Below are positions 40,293 to 51,700 of a DNA stretch of 64,000 bases, in pieces. Every line of letters starts with the position of its first letter. The stretch's first letter is position 1. Below the pieces are notes generated by a model. The model was given only the letters and a program-made list of their open reading frames with translations, had not been told where the DNA came from and made no database searches. A program made the translations under genes and the position numbers. Source of the DNA: a virus; the IMG/VR virus record IMGVR_UViG_3300031525_000001, positions 122,276 through 186,275 of that record. One strand, 5' to 3'.

Positions 40293-42130
40293 AAATCGTC
40301 ATCGCCGACAAGCTGCCACAGGAACACTCTACCGAATTTCGGGGTCTCCCTGTTATAATTGAGTGGCCGAAGGGAAGCACCCGCGTCGGTAAGAAACCTG
40401 ACGGTACGTCGTTCAAAACAGAGATGAAAGTCGATTACGGCTACATCCCCGACACGACGGCAACCGGGGATAAGGAGAATCTCGACATCTACAGGGGTCC
40501 CAACGAAGATGCCGAATATGCCTACATTGTTGAGCAAAACACACCTGATGGAGAGTTCGACGAGTACAAAGTGATGCTGGGGTTCGACACACTAGAGGAA
40601 GCTGAAAAGGCGTACATTGGGCAAGCGGGCGAAGAACTGCTGGGCGACATCTCCGAGGTCGATTTCGAGTACCTGTTCGACACGGTGAAGGCGAAACAGA
40701 AGGACGCCGCCGCCAAGAAGCAGGCTGCAAACGAAGACCTTCAGTGGCGGATCACGGGCGATTCGACAATGTTCGATATCAACGGTCTAGACGCGAGCGG
40801 GGAGCGGCAGGGTGGTGCAAGCGTATACCGCACCCGATACAAAGGCGAGCCCGCCTATCGCCTAAAGTTCATCAGCGCACCGGAGCGTCGGAAAACCGGG
40901 CTGGGGCAGGAGATTTATGATCGGGCAATCGCCGAGGTAAAGCGCCGAGGAGCGAAGTATTTCCTGTCGGATGACCAACGCGACCCCGCTACCGCTGAGC
41001 CAGCGTGGGACCGACTCAAGAAACGGTATCCGGTCACGCATGATGAAAAGCAGAACCGTTATGTGATCGCTCTGACAGCGGCCGGTGAGAAGTACACGGT
41101 CATCGAAGCCTTTTTGAAGAACTACAAGCACGAGGTGGACTTCTACGATGAAGTCGCGCACCTCGTACAGGACAAATTGGATCAGGCTCTTCAGGATGCG
41201 GGGATCAAGGCGGTGGTTAGCTCCCGTGCGAAGACCCCAGATCGGCTGGGGAAAAAGCTGTACAAGCGAAATCAAAAGAGGAACTATAAGACGTTCCGCG
41301 ATATTGACGACGACATCATCGATTTAGCTGGCTGCCGTGTGGCGCTTTACATGCCAGCCGACCGCGATGCGGTTGGACAGATCATTGAAAAGTTATTCGT
41401 CCCCGTGCGACCCCCAAAGAGCTTCCCCGAAGCCAGCAAGCCCGAGGAAGGCGATACGCTGGGCTACACGGCAACCCACTATCTGGTGCGCCTGCGCCCC
41501 GAGACGCTCCGCAAGAAGGAGCTTCGGTACGCCGACACGCAGATCGAGATTCAGGTAGCATCCGTCCTGATGCACGCATGGGCCGAGGTCACGCACGACC
41601 TGCTTTACAAGCCCACAAAGGGCGGATTGACGCCCGAAGAGCACGAAACTCTGAGCAACCTGAATAAGTTAGTGCAGGAAGGGGAACGGGAGCTTGAAAA
41701 GCTTCAGTTCGCCATCGAAGGTCGCACGGATGAAAGCCTTCGGTTTGAAATTGCAGCAGCTTTGGCAACGAGTCTCAAAGCCCGGTCGATGGGAAAGACT
41801 GCCTCCCTGACCGTAGGCGACATTGAGACGGCTGTCAGAGCTATTGTTGGAAGCAAGACATCCCTGTGGTCGATTTACATGAAAGCCACGGAGACGCTCA
41901 GGAAAGCGCGTTGGGAAAAGCCCGACGATGAGAAGTACCGCAAAGCATGGGAAGCTGCTGGGTATCACAAGCCCGAGGAATCGCCCGCGAGTGAGACGCA
42001 TTACATTCGTGAGGCCATGGAGAGACTTGCTCCGGGTAAACCAGTCAGCACGCTGTGGGTTCTGCCAAACCGCAGTGAGGTTATAGCTCTTGCTCAACAG
42101 TTGAAAGCCGAGGCAACAAAGGAAAAATAA
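40289..42130 (+). CDS. polyvalent protein: InPase-like, GNAT-like and RelA/SpoT nucleotidyltransferase domains
   Basis: 613 aa from the GTG at 40289; an in-frame GTG at 40244 adds 15 unlikely residues. Residues 1-115 (KIVIADKLPQ...VDYGYIPDTTATGDKENLDIY) match the inorganic-pyrophosphatase-like module of phage polyvalent proteins. About 150-255 (SVYRTRYKGEPAYRLKFIS, RRKTGLGQEIYDRAIAEVKRRG) looks GNAT-like. About 285-470 is RelA/SpoT: DDIIDLAGCRVALY, LGYTATHYLVRL and IEIQVASVLMHAWAEVTHDL, the folds that transfer pyrophosphate to GTP/GDP or to tRNA CCA ends in toxic forms. A K-T-A element (MGKTASL) precedes a helical tail. A host-takeover or toxin role is inferred. Confidence 0.85.
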   Translation: MKIVIADKLPQEHSTEFRGLPVIIEWPKGSTRVGKKPDGTSFKTEMKVDYGYIPDTTATGDKENLDIYRGPNEDAEYAYIVEQNTPDGEFDEYKVMLGFDTLEEAEKAYIGQAGEELLGDISEVDFEYLFDTVKAKQKDAAAKKQAANEDLQWRITGDSTMFDINGLDASGERQGGASVYRTRYKGEPAYRLKFISAPERRKTGLGQEIYDRAIAEVKRRGAKYFLSDDQRDPATAEPAWDRLKKRYPVTHDEKQNRYVIALTAAGEKYTVIEAFLKNYKHEVDFYDEVAHLVQDKLDQALQDAGIKAVVSSRAKTPDRLGKKLYKRNQKRNYKTFRDIDDDIIDLAGCRVALYMPADRDAVGQIIEKLFVPVRPPKSFPEASKPEEGDTLGYTATHYLVRLRPETLRKKELRYADTQIEIQVASVLMHAWAEVTHDLLYKPTKGGLTPEEHETLSNLNKLVQEGERELEKLQFAIEGRTDESLRFEIAAALATSLKARSMGKTASLTVGDIETAVRAIVGSKTSLWSIYMKATETLRKARWEKPDDEKYRKAWEAAGYHKPEESPASETHYIREAMERLAPGKPVSTLWVLPNRSEVIALAQQLKAEATKEK

Positions 42131-42136
42131 GTCATC

Positions 42137-42679
42137 ATGGCAGTCGCACCCTTCACCCGCATTGTGGTCGATAAGAAGGAGGAGGCGAAGTTCCGTCGCC
42201 GAGCCCTGAATCATTACCCATTGGAATACATGGAAGCCCTGTGGGGCAAAGTACGCAGCGATATCCTCTACATTCATGCCTTTGTGAAGGTCGATCACAA
42301 GCCCGGAAAACGCACCCTTCGGTACGAGGATTACGAGATCGATGAACATGAAGAGGACGCAGCCGAGATCGGGTTGACTTACCTCGGCACCATTCACACC
42401 CACCCGAACGCCAACGACGCCCAGTTCAGCGAAGTTGACTGTGAGCAGTCGCAGGATTCTCAAGACGTGATGATGGGTATCTGTGCCATCCAAACTACCT
42501 ATCTTGATGAGGAAACCAAGACTCAAAAGCCCCTGAACCGCAAGGTCGTCCGCGTTGAATACTGGCCTACTGTGACCCCGCTCATCGCAATTCGCCGCGA
42601 TACACCGCCCTCAAGGTCGGTCAAACGAGCCCTCAAAAGGGGCTATAAACTGGCGAAAAAGAAGAAGTCCCGCCGTTGA
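42137..42679 (+). CDS. JAMM/MPN-like metalloprotease
   Basis: 180 aa, ATG at 42137, six bases after the RelA/SpoT fusion. YLGTIHTHPNANDAQFSEVD supplies His 87, His 89, Ser 98 and Asp 101; an upstream Glu (EYMEALWGKV, about 30-33) completes a JAMM site. The spacing between the second His and Ser is one residue longer than usual. Related phage/prokaryotic JAB domains cleave isopeptide or C-terminal tails. Its place right before the giant polyprotein makes processing of it an attractive but unproven idea. Basic C-terminus. Confidence 0.7.
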   Translation: MAVAPFTRIVVDKKEEAKFRRRALNHYPLEYMEALWGKVRSDILYIHAFVKVDHKPGKRTLRYEDYEIDEHEEDAAEIGLTYLGTIHTHPNANDAQFSEVDCEQSQDSQDVMMGICAIQTTYLDEETKTQKPLNRKVVRVEYWPTVTPLIAIRRDTPPSRSVKRALKRGYKLAKKKKSRR

Positions 42680-42700
42680 ACTTCCACTTTCTATGGTAGG
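42680..42700 (+). promoter_or_regulatory. ACTTTC-type motif before the giant polyprotein
   Basis: AACTTCCACTTTCTATGGTA then GGACG, beginning right after the JAMM gene stop and ending nine bases before the ATG at 42709. Confidence 0.5.
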
Positions 42701-42708
42701 ACGCTAGA

Positions 42709-45700
42709 ATGAACCCATTGCTTCGGAAGATAGCCAAACAGCCCGCGACCACGACCTCATTCTTTGAGACAGACGGCTTTCTCTATCACGGCACCACGTT
42801 ACGAGACCTCAAGTCCATCCTGACCGAAGGGAAGGTGGAGGGGCACAGCTATTGGGGCGTGAGGGAGACGGCGGACATGTATGAGGGCGGGGCCATGTTA
42901 CGGCTGCCCGTTAGCAGGTTCAACGAAGCCTTTCTACTCCCTGACGAGAACATGATTCAAGACCCGTATTTCATGGAAGACGAGAACGGGGATTACGATC
43001 AGAAGAAAATGAACGCCACGAATCGTGCGTGGAAGGCGAGCAAGAAGACGTGGATGGATTCGCTGAAGATTTGGGGAGCGGTCATGTACGATGAGGATAT
43101 GCCCGTCACACCAGCCGATGCTATCGAAGGTCGGCAGGTTATGGCGAGCAAGACCGCAACCGAGTTGCCGCCGCTTAAGTTCACCCAACCATCGGATAGG
43201 AAGCTCGAAGACTACGAGCTAGTTTGGGTTGATACGCAAAAGTTAGATCGCGAGTGGTCGAAGGACAAACACCTGTACCTCGCTCCGGGGGATAAAACCA
43301 ATCACATCGGCGACCGCTACGCTCGCTTTACCCAGTGGCGGCAGGACAACCCCAACACCCCAGTTGAGGCTCCTATTGTGTCGTGGAGCGACAATGCGGG
43401 TGGTGAGGCGCATTTCACCAACGGTCGGCACCGCTTCTCCGTGCTCCGCGATCAGGGTTACCCAAAGGTTCAAATCATGGTGCCGCAGAGCCAAATCGAG
43501 ACGTTCAGCAAACTGGCATCCTCTTCGGTACGGGAAATCAACATCTCGGAAGATCAGGGTTCCGCAGAAGGGTACACAGCGGACACCAATGCGGAACAAC
43601 TCCAGAATTGGCTCGACCGTTTCGGCTACACGAACAAAGAGTTTGTTGCCGACCTGCGGAAGAAGTATGACACCTTCGCCGTTCTAAACAACATCAACGT
43701 ATACGAGGATTCCCGTGGCAAGGGCTACGGGGACTATCTGCTTGCCGAGTTCTTGCGAGAAGCCGGGGATCGCGGTGCGGGCATCTGTCTGTTGGTTGCC
43801 GACACCGCTGAGGAACAAGCCCAAGGCTTCAATTTGGTGGAGTGGTACGAACGCAACGACTTTGAGCAGGTTGCCTCGGTCTACGGCGGGGAACTGATGA
43901 TAATGGGCATCATGAATCCCAAGGTTGCGGCACAGAAAACCGCCGCCGATATCGGTCAGGTCAAGAACATCATTAACGAAATGATGGGCGTGCTCGCTTC
44001 CGGGCTCCCGCATCCCGAAGTCAAGATCGTAAACCAGACCAACCGTATGCTGGGGTACGATGTGTGGGAACGGGGTAGGGATGAGGCGGGTAACACTTGG
44101 GGTGCGGACAACACCACAATCGGCATTCAGAAGTCCATACTGGGGCACGAGGAATCGCTTCGCCGTACTATCGCTCACGAACTGTGTCATCATGAAGTGG
44201 CTCTGCTTATTGGGAAGCCGAAACTCATGGAAGTCGGGTTCGACGCCTACAACAAATACAAAAAGCTACTCGCACCCGAGGGACACGGCAAAGAATGGCA
44301 GGCCGTCGCCGCTCGCTTCAATGCGAAGTACGGAGCGGACTTCGTGACCGAGTTCTCCGATCAGAGTGTCATCAGCGATGAGCCAACGAAAGAATACTGG
44401 CTCCTGCTCAATAACTACGTCTACGGTCGGCACAAGCAACGTTTGGGCTGGCAATGGGCGCTGGGGCTCAGCCGTCAGGCTATGGCGTACCTCGATGGAC
44501 TCGATTGGACTTCGGGAGAATTCAAGCTGGTCAAAACGAACGACCACGTGTTTACTCGTGGGCGTGGGCGTATCAAACAATACGGCGGATGGAATCTGCC
44601 CCGCACCCCAGAGCAGGAGCAGAAAATTCAGGACCTTTGGGCGAATGCTCCGATGGCGAAGTTCGGTTGTTCCGCCGCTCAGGATGAAGCCGACATTGAG
44701 GCAGCAAAGAAAGCCAAGTCAGGTCCCCACAAAAACGCCACGTCTCAAATCAACCTGCCGCCTGATGCCGCCTCCGGGATGATGGAAGCCGCCAAGCAGA
44801 TTCCAGATGAGGAACTCGGCAAGGATGGTCGTGAGGACGATCCACACATCACAGTTAAGTACGGGGTAAAGCCCGACCCCGCTCTGTTGAGTCAAGTTGT
44901 AGGCGAGCAGCAACCGTTTACGGTCACGCTAGGGAAGACGCACGTATTCTCCGTGAGCGAAAGCTCTGACGCCCAAGCCCCCATCGTGGTTCAGTGTCAC
45001 GCTCCCGAACTTGAGGCTCTCCACAACAAGGTCGCAGAAGCGATGGGCACCCGCAAAGATGATTTTCCCTACGTACCGCACGTGACCCTTGCCTACGTCA
45101 AGCCTGACGCTGCCGCCAAATATGAGGGAATGGATTGGGCCGAGGGCATTTCCTTCCAAGTGGACAGCATCACCCTGAGTACGAAGGGTGGTGGTCAGGT
45201 TCGAGTACCTTTCGGTAAGCCGCGAAAGTCAGCATCCCACAAGACGCCGCCGATGAGCGACACGCAGTACAGGAATCCCGAGATGGGCGAGGAGACGAAT
45301 GCTTACGCCGACATCCCCGAGCGTGTGATGGGTGTGGAAGACCTGCCGTCGCTTGAATCGCTTTCACCCGACCTGTTCAAGACGGGAGCGGGCAGCGTGT
45401 ACGATCTTGATTTACAGGACGTGGTTGCTTGGGGTGGTAGCCTCAGCGAGGCACAGGGCGATTGGGATAAGATCAGGTCCGAAGCCGCTGGACGTGCGAA
45501 AGCCGAAGGCAAGGATTGGGAGAAGATGCCCGAGGCTGAGCAGGAAGTGTGGCTCGACAAGATCGGCTGGGAGTGGCTCGGGGCGACATGGGAAATCACT
45601 ATGAATCGCCTTCAATCCCTGAAGTTCCCCCTCACGGTTTACCGTGGGCTGGGCTCGGTGAGCCTTAAGGAAATCAACAAGGGTCAATACGCGGAGAAGG

Positions 45701-48700
45701 GGACTGGCATCTATTGGTCCTACGACGAGAATAACGCCTATGTGCACGAAGAACTCGCTGCTGGGCACCCGCACATCGTAATCCTGCGTGGCGTCGTGAG
45801 TTCGCCCAAGCAGATCGACTGGATTCGCACTGCCTACGTGAACCTCGTGGCAGCCGATGAGCGGGAGATCAACATTCATCCGGGTGAAGAAATCCAGATC
45901 ACGGGCTACAAATACAAAGGTGAGAAGGCGTGGAAGAATCCGCCAAAGAACCTTCGCACAGTCCGTGCGGCAGCGCAGAACTTCAAGCCCATGCCGTTCG
46001 ACAACTGGTGTGACGCGAATCCGATGTACCAGCCAGACGATTTCAACGAGGCTGAGTACCGCTACGACGAGAATGTCGCCCACTTCAGCACAGTGGACTT
46101 CCCCATCACGATCTATCGTGCGGTTCAAGTTGAGCAGGGCACGCAACCGAATTTGGAAAAGGCGGGCGTCTATTGGACGTGGGTTGAGAACAGTGCCGAT
46201 GCGTACTTTGGCTCGGGGTCAATGTGGGATCAAGGTGGTCCGCACCCGAAACATCCTCAAACCTTGATCCTCAAAGCCAAGGTACTACGCTCAACCGATG
46301 TGGACTGGGACGCGACTCTTCTTGCTAACATGCTCAACGAAGATGAAAATGAGATCACAATTGAGTCGGGCGCTGAGCTTCAATTGATTGGTATCGATTA
46401 CGGGCAAGGCTATAAGAAGCCCGCTCAGAAAAGGGTCATGGCATACGGCGACGAATCCAAGAACCTGCCTTTGCGTGGTCAGAAGGGCATCGGCGGACAG
46501 GACTTCCCTCTGATGTTCGACCCGCCGTTGTTCTCCGATGAGAAGGAAGCCGCACGGAAGATGCCGAAGTTCTACCACGGCACGGCAGCGGAGAACCTCG
46601 ACGATATCCTAAAGAACGGCCTCAAAGCCAGTAAGGACGCTGCGTCGGCAAAGATGGGAATGTTTAATCCCAACCGAGCCAACGTACAGTACAAGTCTGA
46701 GCAGGGTGTAGGTGAGTGGCAGGGCTGGAACATTGATTTCAGTGCCGATCCAGTCAAGGAACACATGCTGCCCGCATCGTTCGTTCGGAAACTGAAGGGA
46801 ATCGAGCAGAAATTCATCAACGTCGCCGATGTGGTGGAAACGCAGGGCGAGCAATGGACAACTGACAGACGTGTGGACGAGATTCACACGCAGATGGAAG
46901 CGGAGAAGTGGTTCGAAGCCATCCTCGTAGATGAGTACGAAGACCAGCCGGGGAAATACTACTTGGAAGAGGGGCATCACCGCACCCGTGCGGCTAAGAA
47001 GATGGGCAAAACGACTATTCCAGCCGTGATTATGAAGTTGGAACCCCGTAAACCCCACTGGTCGTTATCGTCAGGTATCGTCAGAAAATCGTCAGATATC
47101 GCCAAGTTTGCGTTCTTCATCGAAGTGCCGAAAGAAACCCGTGGTCATTTCTGGGACGAGCCGCCCGCGCACAATCTGGAGTTCTGGGCATTCCGAAGCC
47201 GTCCGCCAGTCCTGATGAACGAGAAGGTTTACTTCACGTTCGACAAGATGCCTGTCGCAGAGACCACCGTCCTCAAGGTTGAGAAGCCGGGTGAGTCGTT
47301 GTGCGAACTGAGCGGCAAGTACGAAGACCACTGGAAGCTTTACTGGGAACCGAAGCAGTTTGTCAAGTATGCAGGCACCACAGCGCCTACGCTGTACCAT
47401 GGCACCTGCCCCGAGAACGCTGAAGCCATCATGAAGAACGGCTGGGGGCCGAATCAAGTCTCATCGGGCGGGAACGCTGGACAGCCGCAGTACCTCTATC
47501 TCACGAACTTCCCTGAGAATGCTCAGTGGTTCGCCAATGAGAAGGGGTGCGACACCATCCTTGAGGTCCGTAACATCCCGATGTCGTATCTCGAAGTTGA
47601 TCCTGAGGACGGCACTGAGGACACCATTGAGAGAGAATTGAACTTTAGCGAGAAGGCATTCCCCGGCACGGTTGTACTGACAAAGCCACTACCTGCGGAC
47701 CACTTCAAGGTGTTCAAGAGTAAGATCGGCAGCCTGAATGAGAAGCGGAATGAAAAGTGGATTTACCACCCTGACTATGGCGCGTTCTCGCAGAAGGGAA
47801 GCATAGGCCCTCATGCAACACTGATAGCGAGAACTATGGGTGAGGGCATGTCCTCTGGGCGGAAGTACGAAGAGGTACTACGGGGCTACGCGGTGATCGA
47901 CGTGGATCAGAAAACCGTGACCTTGGCAACCCCCACAAACGAGTTGATACCTAACGACGTGGTAGACCTGTTCAAAAAGACATATCCCCACTACGCCCTA
48001 TCGATCCCAGCGGAGTCGAAAGCAATCGGTGTGACCGCCGCCATGCCGAAGAAGTGGTATCACGGCACGTCCACGAAAAATGCCGAGATTATCATGGGGG
48101 ATGGTTACCTACGCCCAGATCAGGAGACCACCTACGACATCGACATCCCGCGTGACGGGGCGGTATACATCGCAGAGTTCGACGTAGCAAACCAGTACGC
48201 TATCGAGCGCGGCGGACCCGTGCTTGAGGTAGCCGCTCCTGACATCAGTAAGCTCCTGCCCGATGAGGACGATGTTTACGAACTCCTCAATGACCGTGGT
48301 GGTGAGTTGAACGCCAAGGGTTCCGCCCAAGCCAAGCGAGTTAAGGCTTTGTGGCTCAAGCAATGGAATGACGAGAATGCTTCCTACAATGAGCCCGAGA
48401 AGTTCCCGGTCTACAAAAACTTCGAGGAAGCGTGGAAAGCATGGGGCGAGATCGAGTTCGAGGGCTCGGCAGAGCTTGCGGAGCAGATGAAGTATCTGAC
48501 CGACTACATCGTCAAGAATGACCCCAAGCTCGCTCGTGCAATCATCGAACTCAGTGGCAAGGCCGCTCACATGGGACCGCTCAAGGTCGTGCGTCAAGTC
48601 AAGACCGCCGCACCGAAGTCCATCTGGTATCACGGCACCAGCATCAAGAATCTGCGAAGCATCATGAGTCAGGGGTTAGTTCCTGAAGGTACGGAAAAGG

Positions 48701-51700
48701 TTTGGGCAGACGATCCTGATGCTGGGATATCCGCACCCAGCCGTCAATCTTACGGCGGCATTTACGTGTCACAGAACCTCATGACGGCTGCGGGAGCCCC
48801 CGATACCGAGGATAGAAAGGCTCGCGGCGGCTCGCTCGTGGTTATCATGGAGCTTCAGCCGAACACCATGTACCTTGACGAGGACAACGTTACGGGGGTT
48901 CTCGGTGCTCCAATCAAGCACATGAGCGATAACACCTTCCACGTTCTCTGCTACTACTTGGCAGCTACACAGGAAGGCGCAACCCAAGACTGGCAGGATG
49001 AGATCAGGGTGATGCGGGAAGATTACGTCCGCAAGTGTTTCACGCAATGGGAAGCCAAGTTCGCTGAACGTAAGATGCCATTCCATCCCGAACTGAAGGC
49101 TGAGCTTGAGAAGCTCCTACCCAGCGTGTGGCTAGGTGCCGTCACCCGTGCGGCGGGTCACGTCAAGGACAACTACTCCTACATTCGGGCATGGGATCAA
49201 GTCTTCTACGGCACCCCTAAGGAGAAACAACGCCCCGACATGAACACCATACTCCCCGATGCGTCCGAGGGAGAGGCGGCGTTCCGCGAAGCGGCAGAGA
49301 AGGTCACCCGTACATTGCGGCTCCTAGCCCGTCCGAACACTGAAGGAAGCCAGACATACAACATTAACACCTCCCGCATCAATGAGCCGATTGGCTTCAG
49401 CGGGTCAAACCACATTCTCGCTCTCGTAGAAGTTCGGGACCTTGAAGTGCGGGCAACCCCATCGCCAGTTCGAATGCTTCTACACTGGGGCACCATCCCG
49501 CAGGATTTCTTCAGCCAGTGGAATACAAAGTACGGCAGCAAGTATGAAGTGGTGGACGCACGCAAGGGTCAGCCCAAGGCTAAGGGCGTGGCGGCATCGG
49601 CTCACGAAGACGATCCTCAGGTCTTCTACCACGGAACCTCGTGGCAGGCCGCTCAACTGATCGACAAGGAAGGTCTGAAAGCGAGCGACAACCGTCTGAC
49701 AGGCGGCAAGAAATACATCTGGTGCGCCATCGCGGAGTTCGCGGCGAAGGAATACGGTGCGAGTGTGACGGACAGCGACCAGTACGCCGTGATCGAGTTC
49801 ATCTGGGATTACGGCAAGAGCGAGCCTGACCCGGAGCATTTCGAGGAAGGCGACATGTACCGTCGCATTGAGGGCGATATCTCTCGGCAGAACATCACCG
49901 CCATCAAGTATTTCGATGGTGGGCGGATCGTCAAGACGGCTGGGTTTGAGGAAGAAATCAAGATCACCACGGCACCAGACGGGCGAATTACCGCCAAACA
50001 CGTCGATGGAAGTGCTTCCGGCACCATGGAAGACCGCGAGGGGCTGGTTAAGTGGTTTGATTGGAGCACTTTACCCAAAGGTGGGGCTGGAATTTACGAC
50101 AAAGCCTTCGTTTTGGGCACCGTAAGCGTCAAGGTCGCGACACGTCGTAATGGGCTCGGCAGGGCGCTTGTAGGGGCTGTGCTCGACGCAGCGAAGGCTC
50201 AGGGTGCCCAAGTGTGCTTCTTGCTCGCTCATTCGCTCACAGGGCTCTCTGGGAAGGAATTAAGCTCCTTCTACAACAGTCTGGGGTTCCAGCCCTACGT
50301 GATCGACCCGCCGCCACGATGGTTCGACAGCAGCACCGCAGGCATCTTCATGAAGAAGCTGGCAGGCGTGGCAAAGCTCGCCGCCATGAACCGCATTAGC
50401 CAGCAGGACGCCGTTGACCGCAAGATGTTCGGCCCTGTCTACCATGGCACCACCGAGGAGAAGCAGGAGAACATCGGGAACGAGGGCTTCAAGGTCTACA
50501 TCGGGGACGCGGGATCGGGCGACGTTGCCCACGGTTACGAAGGTAACCAACCCTACCATGACGGCATCCCAGCCCCCGTGCACCATCTGGGTTACGGCGT
50601 GTACTTCACGACCGCCAAGGCTATCGCCAAGCAGTTCGCAGGCGGCACCACGCGGGGCATGAAGACCTACTACCTCGACGTGCCACGGCTGGAGACCATC
50701 AACTTCGGAGTGCCGAAGACCATGATGAAATGGTGGATCAGTCAGGGCTACAACGCGGACCTCGCCAAGAAGAATCGCGTGGAAGCGACCAAGCCGATGA
50801 CCGAGCACCTGAAGGCTCAGTTTGACGCCGTATGGTTCAAGGGCAAGGGCATGTACAAGCTGCTCGACGGCGATCAGATTTGTGTGTTTGACGCGAGCCA
50901 CATCTATGAAGTGGACGCTGCCATGTCTAAGCCGGGTGACATCGGCTCCAAGGTCACTCGTAAGGCTGATGGGATGAAGGGTGTCATCAAGAACATCCGC
51001 AGCATTCCGCCTGATGTGGCACAACAGTATCACGGTGGGGCTGACAAGTTCTACGAGATCAAGTGGGCGAAGGGCGGCACCGACCATAACGTCTATGCCC
51101 GCGACATAGACTTCGTTGGGGCGAAGGCTCAAGGTGCAACGGCGTCGATGAAGATCGCCGAAGGATTCAATAATGAGGGCTTCTGGGCGGGCGAGGGTAA
51201 CGCCGCGTCTGGCGTGCTGCCGATCTGCACCACCACTGGTCGCATCTGTCTCGCGTGGCGGTCACCCGATGTTCACATCGGCAATTGCTGGGGCACCATC
51301 GGTGGAGCGGTCAAGCCAAAGATGAGCCTCGCGGACAGTGCCAAGGCCGAACTAACGGAAGAGACGGGCTTCACGGGCGGCATCACCATGCACCCAGCTT
51401 ACGTATTTTCAAAGGGCGGCTTTTCCTATCACAACTTCCTCGGCACCGTGGGTACGGAGTTCCGCTTCGCCCCGCAGTCCGAACATCACTGGGAAACCAC
51501 GGGTCTAGAATGGTTCACGTGGGTAGATATTCAGGAGATGGTGAAGGATAACGCCAGCGATTTCCACCCGGGACTCATCAGTTTGTTCAAGAGCGACGGC
51601 AAGAAGATCGAGCAGCTTCTCGGTAAGCCCAAGACGGCTTCGGACGACGACGGGGATATGCCGAACATGCTTCAGGTCTTCCCCGAACGTCCCGATGTGA

